From Limonium bicolor (taxonomy: Eukaryota; Streptophyta; Magnoliopsida; Caryophyllales; Plumbaginaceae), in NCBI GenBank assembly GCA_023374045.1, contig CM041783.1, positions 94,089,298 through 94,153,297 on the forward strand: a stretch of DNA of 64,000 bases. Reading direction: 5' to 3'. Under the pieces are notes generated by a model. The model ran no database searches. It saw only the letters and a program-made list of their open reading frames with translations, and was not told the DNA's origin. The position numbers and the translations under genes are program-made. Positions 44,541-57,223 of this stretch are shown here, piece after piece (within the stretch, counting starts at the first letter, position 1; every line of letters begins with the position of its first letter).

Positions 44541-45430
44541 AGCTGAGGAGGTATATGCAGCTCAGGACAGTGATGTGTATCTACAGGGTATCAGGCAGAA
44601 ATTAGCAGATGGGTTGACTGATGGTCTGAAGTATGACTACGAGCTAGACAGCGAGGGACACCTTCGAGTTAGAGGCAGACTCTGCGTTCCTCAGGATGCG
44701 ACAGAACTTCAGACCAGGATTCTCTCTGAAGCTCATTCCTCTACGTTATCAGTACATCCTGGAGCCACCAAGATGTACAAGGATTTAAAGAAGTTATTCT
44801 GGTGGAGCGGGATGAAGAGGGATGTAGCAGACTTCGTCTCGCGATGTCTCACCTGTCAGAAGGTGAAGTTCGAGCATCGGCGACCAGGAGGCCAGATTCA
44901 GTCATTACCAGTACCGTGCTGGAAGTTTGACGATATTAGTATGGATTTTGTGGTCGGTCTCCCTCCAGCTAGAGGTGGATTGAACACAATTTGGGTGATA
45001 GTGGATAGGTTAACTAAGACAGCTAAGTTTATACCTATCAAGGACACATGGAAGGTGCCCAAACTAGCTGAGGTGTTCACCACAGAGCACATCCGGTACC
45101 ATGGGGTACCGAAGACGATCGTCTCCGATCGTGATGCACGTTTCCTTAGTAGATTTTGGCGTCAGGTGCAGGAGGCATTTGGTACTCAGTTGCGACTTAG
45201 CACAGCCTTCCACCCTCAGACAGATGGGCAGACCGAGAGGACGATTCAGACACTGGAGATATGTTGAGAGCGGTCGCCTTAGACTATCAGGGGAGTTGGA
45301 TAGAGCGTCTACACTTGGTAGAGTTCTCCTACAACAACTCCTATCACTCGTCTATCGGCATGGCCCCATTTCAGGCTCTGTATGGCAGACCGTGCCGGAC
45401 ACCTTTATCATGGAGTGACCCGCTGAGACA
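44541..45430 (+). pseudogene. Tekay integrase (zinc-binding and catalytic core)
   Basis: The HHCC zinc finger spans H-S-S-T...VHPG to CLTCQ (about 44730-44860). The DDE core shows its first Asp in MDFVVGLPP, the second in VSDRDARFLSRFW and the Glu in QTDGQTERTIQTLE. It inserts the cDNA. One-base deletions near 45258 and 45425 break the frame near the end of the core. Confidence 0.9.
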
Positions 45431-45979
45431 GTTTTGATTGGTCCAGAGTATGTTCAGAGACTACAGGATGACATCAGAGTTATTCAGCAGCACATGAGGG
45501 CAGCGCAGTCTAGGCAGAAATCTTACGGGGATCAGCGTACCAGAGAGCTTGAATTTCAGATCAGTGATATGGTTTTCCTACGAGTATCTCCGATGAGAGG
45601 TATCTTCAGATTTGGGATGAGAGGAAAGCTAAGCCCTAAGTATGTTGGTCCGTACAGGATTACGGAGCGCGTGGGCCCAGCAGCATATCGGCTAGACCTA
45701 CCAGCGGAGTTGGGGAAGGTACATGACGTGTTTCATGTATCTCAGCTGAAGAAGTATGTACCTGACCCTTCTCACGTGCTACAGCCAGAGAGATTAGAGA
45801 TTGAACCTACACTGAGATATGAGGAGACTCCCATACAGATCCTGGACACGAAGGTCCGGGAAACGAGAGGCAGATCAGTCAAGCTGGTGAAGGTTCTTTG
45901 GGAGCATCATGGGGTTGAAGAAGCTACTTGGGAGTCTGAGGACTCTATGAGAGTGAAGTACCCACACCTATTCCCATGA
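45431..45979 (+). pseudogene. Tekay integrase C-terminus with chromodomain
   Basis: Includes the GPYRITERVGPAAYRLDLP (GPY/F) module at about residues 75-95, and a C-terminal chromodomain with LVKVLWEHHGVEEATWE and KYPHLFP up to the TGA at 45977. In chromoviruses this domain is thought to steer integration into heterochromatin by binding modified histone H3. The frame from 45434 to 45979 is intact, though it depends on the upstream frameshifted part. Confidence 0.88.
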
Positions 45980-46421
45980 TATTTCCTTGTATTCTTGCCT
46001 TTACTGGGTTCTTGTTCATAGCGGTACGAGGGCGTACCTTGGCTCTTTTCGGGGGGGGGGGGGTAGTGCATACTCTTCCTTCGTCACCTCATCCAGATTA
46101 TGCCCTGTTTGTTTTGTTAGTAGAATGATGGAGAGGTGTATGCATGTACTTGATTTATACATTGTGTGATTCTTGATTTCTGTTTATGAAAATCTTGGTT
46201 TTGGTCTGACGATGAATAATCTTGCGTGGAATTTGGAAATGGAAATGAGTGGAAATGGATTGTGGGAGAAGTTACAATTGGTATGGATTGGTATGGAATT
46301 TTGGTTGGGATTGTTATTGGATGAATATTCTGGTAATTTTTGACAGCACACCTGATGTGGTGTGAGTAGCTATTAGTTGGTGATAAACTTCGGGACGAAG
46401 TTTCTTTTAAGGGGGATATAC
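45980..46421 (+). other. Tekay 3' non-coding region, G13 run and polypurine tract
   Basis: 442 bp without ORF of note. A run of 13 G lies at 46051-46063. The CGGGACGAAG word and the purine tract TAAGGGGGAT (about 46408-46417) precede the 3' LTR, as in other Tekay elements. Confidence 0.75.
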
Positions 46422-49400
46422 TGAAATACCCCTAAATTAATTTAAATTAATTTAGGGGATTTCTTTTATTAAAAATTTACTTATTATATGGAATTATGAA
46501 TATAAATTATTATATGGAATTGTGAAATTTATTTAGGGGTTTTCTCCTATTTAACCCTAATTATTATACATTATTATATAGTATTATGAATTTAATAATA
46601 AGATTTATAAGTCAATAAATCTTGGGAAAATTTCTAAACACTCCAAATATATTATAAAGATTTTAGGAAGTGTTGGAACATTGTTTTGAAACATAAAAGT
46701 CAATATAAATTCTAGAAACCTTAAAGCTTATTAAGCCTTGTTAGAGTTGACTTTTTGAGAATGGTCAAACCAGGCCATGAAACCTATACCAATAAATAGG
46801 TTATGAAAAACCATGAAGATCGATAAAAAGAACGTTAAAAACGGATCATCCTAGCCAAAGTTATGATAAATTGAAGTTTAGAGCCAAAATTTTGAAGGAT
46901 GCTGACGTGTCCAGGACACGTGTCGCGCCCAGTCAGCACCCGACACTTAACCGTTTGATTTTCCCAGCGGTTTTGGCATGTCGAGGGTCGATCTTTAGAC
47001 ACCTATATCTTTTTCCCTACTCCACCATTTGGTATGCCGTTTGTTTCATTCGATTCTCCTATCTTTCCTCTTTCCAACCATTACTCACACACCATCTAAC
47101 TCCTTCTACAATGATCGGAAAGTTGATCCAAAGTTGCCTCCTCGCGAGTTCGTAACCCAGAACTGCAGTTTTTCCTGAAAACGGGTAAACTTCGTCACGC
47201 CATAACTTCTTCATTTCTCGTCCAAATTTCTTGTTCTTTAGCTTGTTTTGAAGATCTCTAATCCCTCTATAACTTTCATGTTGATGGCCAAGGCTGATTC
47301 GCACTGGGTTGGGAGATAAATCTGTCTAAAGTTGCCCACTCGATCACGGCGGTAATTCTGCCCAGTTTCATCCTGAACCAACTAGGTAAACTCGGATCTT
47401 GTGAGATCTATAACTTTCTCCCTAGTTCATCAAAATCAATGATTCTTCCACTAGCATCTAGAGTTACATGTCTAGTTTGGATTGTGATAGGTTACATGAA
47501 TCAATCTCTCTCAGTTGGTGCGAGTTGATTCGAGAAGAGGCGTACCTGAAACGCGCATAAAATACCGATTCCAGAATTGTCGACTTGGTTTCACCCCGAT
47601 TAATGCAATTCCGGTAAGTTTCTGGCAAATTGTTCCATTGATGCCATTCGAAATTTCATCACCGATCAAACCCACATGCCAATTTAGTCTATTATGCATT
47701 ACAATGGGAGAATTTGTAGGAATTGCAACCGAATTAAGTTCTGTACCGAAATAAACCCTAACTCTCGAATCGATTTCGAAACTTGGTGTATACTGCATTA
47801 TAATTGGGGAAATCGGTACCATTAGAACCGGAATTTGATTACGAATCGATAGGAACAAGAATCATCGAATTTCGTTCTGTAGATTGTGAGTTATAGGGTG
47901 ATTAGTACTCGGGTCGGAAGGGGAGAACGCTGAAGAACTCGAGGGTTCTGGGCCGCCCGATCGCGGTTAAAAGAAACGGACGGCCACGATTAAAACGTTT
48001 CAAAATATAAGTATAAGTTTTTATATTATTCCAGAATAAAGTCCTAACTTGCTAGATTTATTTAATGGCCTTCCCGATTGTATTTTGACTTGAAATTTTA
48101 ACCATAGATTCCTTATAAAGTCTAGTTTATTTTGATGTAAATTAATATGAGTTTTAGTTTTTAAACATAAGTTATGAATTTTGCAAGTTACGGGTATTAT
48201 GGAATTATTTGGGTGATTTAAAAAGATATTTTTATGGAATAAAAATTTTATAATATGTCTAAAATGTTATAGTTATTATATATTAAGTTTGGGAATTTTT
48301 GGGCAAGGGTAAATAGGTTTAAAAATTATGTTTATGAGTTTTTCATAAGAATAACCTATAATATAAGGTTTTTAATGTAACCAAAAATTAAAGTATGGTT
48401 GGGTAATTAACTTTTTAGGATGGGGAAAATAATTAAACCTAAATTAACATTTTACATCAGTATGTTTATAAATATTTTGGGTGTTATCTTTTCGGTGAAG
48501 TAAAAGTTGTTTACACATAAATATATATATGAGAAGAATAAAAGGGACTTATATTAAATCGAGGTATTAAACTAAACTACATATTATTATTATGGAGGTT
48601 AATATGCTTAATTAAACTAGGGCAAACACTTTATTTTATAAACCATATATCAGTTGTGGAGATGTCTAAAAGATATTAGATATAATTAAATACAATAAGA
48701 ATTTCTTAAAGAATGTTTTGGATAAATCCTAAGAAAATATAAGTGTATATATAAATACATTAAAGTAAATAAAAGAAGTAACATTCCTTATGGGAAACAT
48801 ATTAAGAGGGAAAAATTGGGATAAACCTAATTCCTACGTGGCAATTAAAAATATTAAAGGTTAGTGTGACATCCAGGTAGACTATTAGGGGGAAATACAC
48901 ATCCTAAACCTTAATAGGTGTCAAATAAGTTAGCCAATCGTAACCCAAGGGATTAATTAAATCAAACCTATAATCAGGAGTGGGTAAATGGAGTAAGATA
49001 AGTTTACATTAAAAATTTAATTACGAGATCTAGCCAGATCCTTAGGAGGGAGTAACTGTAAAACGAAAATATAGACTAATAAGAATGGGGGATGTGTAGC
49101 ATTATAGTGCCTTAACTAATCAATACTTGGAATACTTTAATTATAGGTGATTAGTGGAAGTAGTTCGCATTTTCAAGTTTGGTTGCTGCTTCTACATATA
49201 CCAGGTACGATTTCTCGTACTCAGATACTTTTGGTGACGAACTTCTTGGAATGTTTTGAGAAACGCTAACTGAGCTTGAATGAATCTCGAAAGGGAACTG
49301 TTGTGTGACTAACTCAGCTTGATGTGACTAACTGGACCTTGAATGTACAATTCACATGATCATTGGTTCTCCTTATCTGGTTACCTCATTAGATATTAAC

Positions 49401-50348
49401 TGCTGAGGGTTTACGCTTCTGCACTCTGTAGGACTGAGTGTTTTGGTATTGCGCTCGTGCAGTTATTAATCTAGTGGGAATATGGGAATGTTGATCTTGG
49501 TAAATTCTTCTTTCGACTATGGATATCATTTCAACCATGAGCTGAGTCTTTGTTGTGATGTGCGCACATCTTCACCGGTAAACAGCGAGGGGCTGTATAT
49601 CCCCTGTCCAATCGGACGTGGTAAACAGCGAGGGGCTGTATATCCCCTGTCCAGACGGACGTTGTAAACAGCGAGGGGCTGTATATCCCCTGTCCTATCG
49701 GACGTAGTCAACAGCGAGCCATCTCTTCCAATTGGTTTCATTCCACCCTTGAGTTGTTAGTTCTTGGATTTCTTCTTTCCTTTCCTAGTCCTTGTGACTA
49801 CTTGGGTTTTTCCACTCTTACTGGAACTTAATCTAACTTAAGCATGGGATGTTCACTAACTCCTGGTGTGGTTTAACTGACTAACTTTATCTTTATTGTT
49901 GACTATCTCTATTACTTGCTTGTTGCTTTGACTTGGTGATTTGAAGTGCCTTGTCCCTCTGTTTGGTTTTTAAGAGTTTCTTTCTAAGTTTCTATATTGT
50001 TAAAGATTATGTTTTAATTTCTGTTATGAGGATTGTACCAGTTCCATTCCAGGGAACTGACTCACCCCTCCCGGGGTGGGCTGCTTGGTTTCATCATGCA
50101 GGTACGAATTGTTGTACAGGTGGCCACGAAGAGAGTGAGTGTATGGGATGGGAATTAGGAATTTTGGAGAGCTATTGTATCTTGTTATTATTACTTTTAT
50201 GTGATGTTTTCTCGAGTTCAGACCGTAGCTTCTGTAATTTCATAAGTTGTAATTGGTGAGGTTTGGTGCCGGGTGTTTGGAACCCGATGATCTGTAATCG
50301 CCTTAGTGTTTTATTTCCGCTGCATTTATGTTAAATAGGGGCGTTACA
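46422..50348 (+). repeat. Tekay 3' LTR
   Basis: 3,927 bp. Palindrome at 46429-46458, 43-bp hairpin repeats at 49578-49706. Followed directly by the target duplicate AACTG. Confidence 0.93.
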
Positions 50349-50353
50349 AACTG
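50349..50353. repeat. Target-site duplication AACTG (right)
   Basis: Identical to 35970-35974. Confidence 0.85.
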
Positions 50354-50670
50354 TACAGTTCACTGTTGGTCGTTCGGTTGCTTACTCTCTTCCGGAGTCC
50401 AAATTCCCAAGTCCTAAAACATTCATTCAGTTTTAGGTTGTTAATCACTTAACTTAATTCAACTTACTTAACTTACTTCACCCTTAATGATCCCCACCTA
50501 ACACCTCTTAAGTTTTACAACTTAATCTTACAAACTTAACCTTAAACTTTTAAGTTTATACTCAACTTAATCCCTTAGGTCTTTATACCTCTAATCATCA
50601 TTGTCCTCTTAATGGGGTACCATTAATACCACTAAACTCTCTTAGGGTTTTTTTTTTTAATCTTAAGGGT

Positions 50671-50846
50671 CGTCCGACCCACCGTCCGACCCAACCAACT
50701 GGGTCGGACCATTCCAGTAATTTTCCGTCTTCTAAGCCTCACCTGTCCGACCCAAGTCCTCTGGGTCGGACCATTCCAGAACCCTTCACTGCGTCTAACA
50801 AAGGCCGTCCGACCCAAACTTGGGTCGGACCCCTGGGTCGGACGCC
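50671..50846. promoter_or_regulatory. GTCCGACCC/GGGTCGGAC hairpin cluster
   Basis: Several inverted repeats with 9-10 bp stems, for example GTCCGACCCA-6 nt-TGGGTCGGAC at about 50684-50709. Homologous in position to 60868-61150. Confidence 0.65.
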
Positions 50847-52917
50847 ACCAGAACATGTCCAAAAATTGTTAAATCTTCACCAAACTTATCCTAAAGCCTC
50901 CTAATGTGTTCTAACATCATTTAGACCCTTAAACCCCCTTTAATCATCCTCCAAACTCATTAAAATAACCTCCAAAGATCATTCCAACCTTTAGCTCAAT
51001 TCTTGCAAGAAATTCCTAACACTTGTTAACTAATTCCTTATATTTCCAACATGTACATTTTGTCTAAAACTTCAACTAACCAAAATGTTTCTTTCAACCC
51101 ATATAACTCCTCCTTAACATCATTATTCCATCTTTGCTTTGTTAAACCTTCCATGGTCATCTTGCATGTCCATGCACAACTTCTCTTCTTTTCATTGTTA
51201 CTCATCACTCCTAAACTCTTGAGCTTACTTATACATTTCTTTCCATTACCTTAACACCTTGCCATTGTTCTTCATTTACCTTGACCATGCAACACCCTCC
51301 TTAGACATTTCCACCTCTTTATATGCAACTTACTCACCATTCTCATGATCATACACTCTTATACGTTTCTAGTCATTTTCCTTGACGACTTACCATTCTC
51401 CTACAATTTCACTTCCATCACCAAAGTCCACACATTACCATTTAAACTAAACCTTACTAGTCCACTACTAAATCACCACCTCTTACACAAACTTCCCGAA
51501 ACTCTCATTGTTTTACTCTCTAGTTCATACCTAAATCATCTCAAAGCATTATACATCATTTCCTCCAGATTATTGCACAAGTCCTACCATTCCTCATAAC
51601 ATGACTTTGGTGTGTTCAATACACCCACCAATCCTCTAATTTCCTCCTAGACAATTCTAGATCATCCTAAACCTCAAGAACTTCTTATCTAACTCATTTC
51701 CACTCAAATTCCTCATAATGATCCCTAGTGAATCCTAGGCATATTAACTGACCACTACCACTTAAATACTTTGTTTTCTACTCAAATTTCGCCATAGCTT
51801 CTCTAGTATATTATCATGCCCAAATGCATTGTTTTCCTCATTCAACCATCTCACACACATCAAGTTCTTTCCCATCATATCTTCTCACCCAAACCAACTC
51901 ATTCACAACAAACTCAATATATTGCAATAATCTTAAATTGCATAGCACTAAGGCTCTTAAATGGCATGGCTCTTAGGCCCTTAAATAACTTAAACTTAAA
52001 CACTGAATTTCCCACATATAAAAGCCTTCAACCTGCAAATACACCCATCAATCTCATAGTAGTTACAATACTCTTAAAATCCATCTTAAACTTATCTCAC
52101 TAACTCATTCCCTTTGGCTCCTTAATCACAAGTTCATAAGCTTGTTTAAGTTCTTTTTCTTAGGTTATATAACCCAATACACAATGTAAGCTCTAAGCCA
52201 CATTGGTACCCACCTAAACTCATCCTTAAACTTAAACCACCATTAGGTAAGCATTTTACCTTGTTTTCTCAAGCTTATCTTAACTTCCTCCTTAGACCTT
52301 TTCCCTTGGGAATCTCGGCCACCATCTTAACTTCCCTTGCCAATGTTCTAATCAATACACAATGACTCTCATGAGTGCTAAATAATACACTAACCTTAAG
52401 GAGTAAACCCTAGGTTGAAAATGTATTTTTAGGTATTAAATTGAATGTTTTACCTTGGATTCTCAAACAAGCTTGGATATGAATCAAGTAGGACCTCCTC
52501 TAGCCCTTGGAGAATAGAATCAAGCTAGAACAATGGATAAAACAAGGCTCCATGAGAAGGTAGTTTTCGGTCATGGTGAGAAAGTGATGGAACATGATTT
52601 TTCTTACATATTCCTTACCTTAAGAGAATGGAGAAGCCAATGAACTCTCCAAGCTTGAATTTCCTCCATCAATGGATTTTCTCTGGCACCTAAATGGAGC
52701 TTTGAAGGATTTGAAAAGATAGAAAGCTAGAGCTTGAGCTAACTAAGAATAATATGTGTTTAGTTTTTTTATTGGAGCTAAAATGAGCAAGTTATGGACA
52801 AAGCAAGGTGAAGCAACAATGGAGGCTTCTCTTACGTGAATGGAGAGAGAGGAGGTGAAGAAAACCGTGTGAAGAGGAGGAATGAAGAGAGAGAAGAAAA
52901 AGGTAGGCTAATATAAG

Positions 52918-52938
52918 ATTTGCTTTATAAAAGCAAAT
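52918..52938 (-). promoter_or_regulatory. TATA-like box in an inverted repeat (solo LTR)
   Basis: Minus strand TTTATAAAGC between ATTTGCTTT-type arms, about 610-625 bp into the LTR. The equivalent in the related LTR is 63087-63109. Candidate promoter only. Confidence 0.4.
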
Positions 52939-53545
52939 AGTAACTCCTTTTACTTACTCTTCTTTATCCTTTCTTATTTGATGAAGTCTTGGGTGACTCA
53001 TCCCTTAGAAAACCGGCCCCCTCTTAAATAAGGCTAGTCATGGCTTTGTTGACCAACTAATTAGCTTATATTTATTAAAACTTAAACTAGTCACTATTTG
53101 GCACTATTCACTAATAGTGCACATATTCGTGAAATTTTTGGTTTCCCATTGATTTAGGCTTCCTAATGTGATACTAATTAGTACACATGTTGATTAAGAT
53201 GTAATCTTGGGCATTTAGCCACTCAAAACTCAATCTAAGACAATTTCTCAAAAAGGTGCTTTAAGGAGTCTTAAAGCACATTTTGTGTTTAAGCTTGTTT
53301 TTGAGCTTGGTTTTCTTTGCTAATTGATTTAAAATGTCATTAGCATATTACTAAAGTCTTATAATGGTATTTGGGTGCTAATCAAAGTCCTGCAAGCTTA
53401 GAGCACGTTTTTGCCCAAATTGCCCTTAAGGCATTTTCTTGTTTTTCCTTGGTTTAAAAATTCCTACTAATATTTCTAAAGCATATTTAGCCTTACTACA
53501 TCATAAATTGATGTTACTTAGCATACTTAGGTTTGGGTTATTTCA

Positions 53546-53550
53546 ATAAA
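53546..53550. repeat. Target-site duplication ATAAA (right)
   Basis: Identical to 34641-34645. Confidence 0.75.
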
Positions 53551-55217
53551 AACTATAGGTTATAAGTTAAAGGAAATAAAAATATCATATTATATGATAT
53601 TAGTATATGGTATAACATTACATAATGTTATGTGATCAAAATAGAATTTAAATAAAGAAAAGGGCTGTACCGATTTATAAAAGTTTGGAATATTATTTTA
53701 GACTAAGGTCTATAATGTTATAAATGTTTATAACAATTATATGGTAATAATGTGGTTTAATGGAATTAATATAAGTAAGGATATTCACATTAAATAATGT
53801 GACAAATTATAAATAAATAAGATTTATAAACTAAGGTATATATTGAATAAACCTTAGGAGTTGTAATTATAACATAAATTGTTACATAATATTAGGATAA
53901 TAATCTTAATATAAGGTGTATAATATAATACAACTAATGGGAATAATCATCTAATATAAGATGATAAAATGTAACATATAAAATAAGAGTTTTATAACTC
54001 ATGAAACTTTCCTATATTGGTAAATATATACATATACAAGAATAATGTATATAAGGATGAATATATAATATGGTTGGAAACCATATAATATAATGGTGGT
54101 GGTTGTTACATAAAAATAGTTTATAAACTATATGTTATGAGTTTTGAAATGGAAATATAGATTTACTAAAGGTAATGGATTATATAATACAATGTATTAT
54201 AATGGATGGTGGAAAATAATACAATATAATAGATAATGCATGCATTCATGCAACTATAGGTTATATACCTAAATTAATGGTGGATAAGATTAAGGAAGTG
54301 TAATGAATTAAACTTAACAGTCGAAACAGTTCGACATACAAATTTAAGTAACAAAGCCGACCGGTTTAGTGAAACCCGTAACAAATAACTATAGAATCCA
54401 GGGATGAACTGTCGGGGTTACTTGTTATTCGGAAGTACCGGATGTAGTTAGTCACGGAAACTGACTTATAGTTTTATTACCGTTTAGATCATGCTTCAGA
54501 CGGAGGCGCTTGACGAGCTAGTGGTCTACATTGCGCATCCTAGGTCTTGGTGAACGGTATGTAAAGGGGTTTGATCCGAGTTGTCCTAAGGAAACTCCTT
54601 GGGCTCGGATTTGGTTGATATCACTTGTGTGTTAAGTGTTTTGGATACATGTATGTGATTGTGTGCTACTGCATTAATTATTTATGCATGAGCGTCCTAC
54701 GGGACTAACACTACGTCGACAATAGATCGACTTATATAAACATACATATACGTTAATGTGATTACATGACGGTTACTTGACATAATACCATAGTATTAAT
54801 ATTAAGTATATGGTAACCTAAGTAAAACACTTAGGAACGAGTCACGATATTGTCGGTCTCTAGAGCATGGATCTCGAACATGAATATGACCTAGATTACT
54901 TCTAGGTATGCGTGACACCCATTGGGCAGCTAACTAATAATTATTCTCCATAAGACTAAGAGCATATCTTAAACATTATGAGAGAGAGATGGTATGAGTT
55001 GAGGTGAGGAATCCCTGTAGTTTACGAACTACTTGGTTGCGCATTTGTGATCACTGAGGGGTTCCCGATTGGGTTCCGCTCCAGGTTTATACCCAACGAG
55101 CCCTATTTGGATCGTGGGTCAGGTGGCTACGGCCTTTTATATGGACGTCTTACGAGACAAAAGAGAATAGTCAGGGGCCTCTGGACCTCTGGCGAAATGA
55201 GCACCTTTGTGTGTACG
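53551..55217. other. AT-rich remnant, probably old Gypsy LTR
   Basis: Rich in ATAATATAA words to about 54300, then mixed sequence. No coding potential. It was contiguous with 33902-34640 on the left and 57224-57965 on the right, the latter ending like a Gypsy LTR. Confidence 0.45.
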
Positions 55218-55222
55218 GGAGG
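55218..55222. repeat. Target-site duplication GGAGG (left)
   Basis: Identical to 57219-57223. Confidence 0.75.
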
Positions 55223-56236
55223 TGCAAACGGTTTTATTTGGTGTATTAAAAGCTAAGAAATTAATCCTAGAAATCAACAAATCAATAGACCGTCGGGTTG
55301 CAAAAATCCCGGTCGTAGTAGTATAGTAATTTAGAAGCGACCAGGTGTCAATCCACGGGACTTGAGGTAAATAAGTTTAGCCTAAGACAATGGGTAATTC
55401 AAAAGGGGTTGTTTTTGTTTTGGGATTTAAATAAATAATAAGAACGAGATAATTAAAGTAACAGACAGGGAAATAAATAACAGATAAATTAAAGTGATAG
55501 ATGATATGGATGAACGGGACTCTGGGTTCAGGTTAGAACCGTTTGATCAATTATGTCTACTGGTTAATTAAAGATAGATTGGCAAAATTCCTAATATTTT
55601 CTTAAGAGCTAATTCATAGTCTCAGAAGAACTCGTTTACCATAAATGCGGGGTCTAGTCTAGACTCGAGCAGAAACATATGTAAACGGATTAAGTACGAA
55701 GAATAATAATTTGCGTCTGCAGGAATAATTAATTAATCCAATCAATAATTCCACAGATATACAGATTAATTTAACCGATCTATTTATCACTTGGTCGGAT
55801 CAAACTAGATTTAGTAAAGCAGTTCAATAAACTCATGACATTTATTAAAAAGCGCAAGAATAACATTAATCGTAACAATCCATAATTAATTAAAACCAGA
55901 AAATATAAATTACATAATTAAAACAAACTGAAATAAACCATCCCCTAGAGTAAATCCTCTAAACCGACATAATGAATAAATAGACAGAATAAGAAATCAT
56001 CTTATCTGACATCCTGATATTGCGTTGTTATTTGGACTGATAATATGTCGATTTATCGGTTGAATAATGAGTGTGAATGGAAAATGGATGAATGGATTAT
56101 GAAGGTGAGTGAGGTGCTGTATGATGGTGGTATCGAATGGAGGAGTGTGAGAGTGAATGGAAAATGGAGGTGGTATTGTGAAGTAGTGTGGAAACACCAC
56201 GTACTGGATGTGTGTGGTGAGTGAGCAGTGTGTGTT

Positions 56237-56246
56237 CTATTTATAG
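56237..56246 (-). promoter_or_regulatory. TATA box of solo Athila-type LTR
   Basis: Minus strand CTATAAATAG, about 975 bp into the LTR. Confidence 0.55.
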
Positions 56247-56548
56247 AACTTCCAGAGGTGCAATCGGTGGTGGATGATGATGTTTAATGATAATGATGAA
56301 TGTGATTAAGGTGGGTTGGTTGAAAAGAAGAAAAGGAATGTGGTGTAAATGTGTTGGAAAGGAAGAAAGTTGATGTGGAGCATGTGGAATTAATAGTGGT
56401 GCTAGAAAAGAATACTGATCGTGGGTTTTGTTTGCTGGAAGGAATAATACTCAAGTGAAGAAGGAGTAGTGGGGCGGCGTCGGAAGTTTAATAATGTTAA
56501 ACTTTGCTTTTCATCAAGCAGCGCTACAGTTTTGTCGGCCTGTGTGAC

Positions 56549-56949
56549 GTCCGGATCTGTGTCCGGATCCGGACGTGAGATAAAAGTTTAGATCTGGATC
56601 TCGCCTCATGTCCGGATTTGTGTCCGGATCCGGACGTGTGATAGAAGTTTGGTAGGTGTCCGGATCAGCTCGGCCGGACGGAGATCCGGACGTAAGATGT
56701 CCGGGTCTGTCTGGGTCGGACAGAGATCCGGACGTGTGTATTTTGTTTTGGTTTTCTTTGTAAACTTTGACAGGCTCCAGATTCTTCGTTTGAGCTCCGT
56801 TTTTCGATCCGTTTGCGGCGTTGGAAAGCTCGTGATGAGATCTATGCATTTCCATAAATTCTCTGTGAGGTGTCCGGATCAGCTGGGCCGGACGGAGATC
56901 CGGACGTGAGATGTCCGGGTCTGTGTCCGGATCAGTTGGTCCGGACGTG
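56549..56949. promoter_or_regulatory. GTCCGG/CCGGAC palindrome cluster
   Basis: Contains the perfect 14-bp palindrome GTCCGGATCCGGAC twice (56561-56574, 56622-56635) and several longer GTCCGG...CCGGAC hairpins. It lies upstream of the TATA box in the transcription direction. Confidence 0.65.
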
Positions 56950-57218
56950 TGTATTTTTTTGTTTTTTCTGCAACTTTCAGCTGGGCTTTGATTCTTCGTT
57001 TGAGCTCCGTTTTACTCCCCGTTTGTTGCGTTGGAAAGATCTTGAGGAGAACTATGCATTTCTACCATCATTTCCTGATTTTATCATATAAATTGGTATC
57101 AGCTCTAGCCCAAGGTAAGAATCATGAAAAGCATAGGATAAGTGTGAGAAAACGCCTGAAAACTTGCGTAAAATAGGAATTTAGATCATATAAAACTATA
57201 TCAATTTCACACTTATCA

Positions 57219-57223
57219 GGAGG
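57219..57223. repeat. Target-site duplication GGAGG (right)
   Basis: Identical to 55218-55222. Confidence 0.75.

Larger units (their letters stand above)
35975..50348 (+). mobile_element. Tekay/Del-type Gypsy retrotransposon carrying an AlkB exon and introns
   Basis: 14.4 kb, flanked by AACTG. It has LTRs of 3,936 and 3,927 bp, a tRNA-iMet primer site, and gag, AlkB-like domain, protease, RT, RNase H, integrase and C-terminal chromodomain in order, then a polypurine tract. The long LTRs, Met primer site and chromodomain place it in the chromovirus Tekay/Del clade. Three things are unusual: an AlkB-like exon between gag and protease, at least four GT-AG intron candidates that restore the frame, and about 11 single-base indels in the coding part despite nearly identical LTRs. 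Confidence 0.92.
50354..53545 (-). repeat. Solo Gypsy LTR, right part
   Basis: Continuation of 34646-35974, about 4.5 kb in total. It ends GGGTTATTTCA on the plus strand (LTR start TGAAATAACCC on the minus strand), and matches 60530-63720 over its length. No primer site or polypurine tract adjoins it and the target duplicate ATAAA follows directly, so it is solo. Open frames in it are not coding. Confidence 0.85.
55223..57218 (-). repeat. Solo Athila-type LTR
   Basis: 1,996 bp, TGCAAAC...CTTATCA on the plus strand. The minus-strand start TGATAAGTGTGAAATTG is typical of Athila LTRs and resembles the element at 26116. No primer site, polypurine tract or internal sequence adjoins it, so it was left by LTR-LTR recombination. 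An internal duplication of about 210 bp (about 56650-56865 and 56870-57075) repeats a TTTGAGCTCCGTTTT module. Confidence 0.8.

Noticed and set aside
55237..55242. LTR start at TGTATT (55242) for the solo Athila-type LTR
   Set aside because: The flanking five bases (TTTGG) do not match the right flank; starting at 55223 gives a perfect GGAGG duplication.
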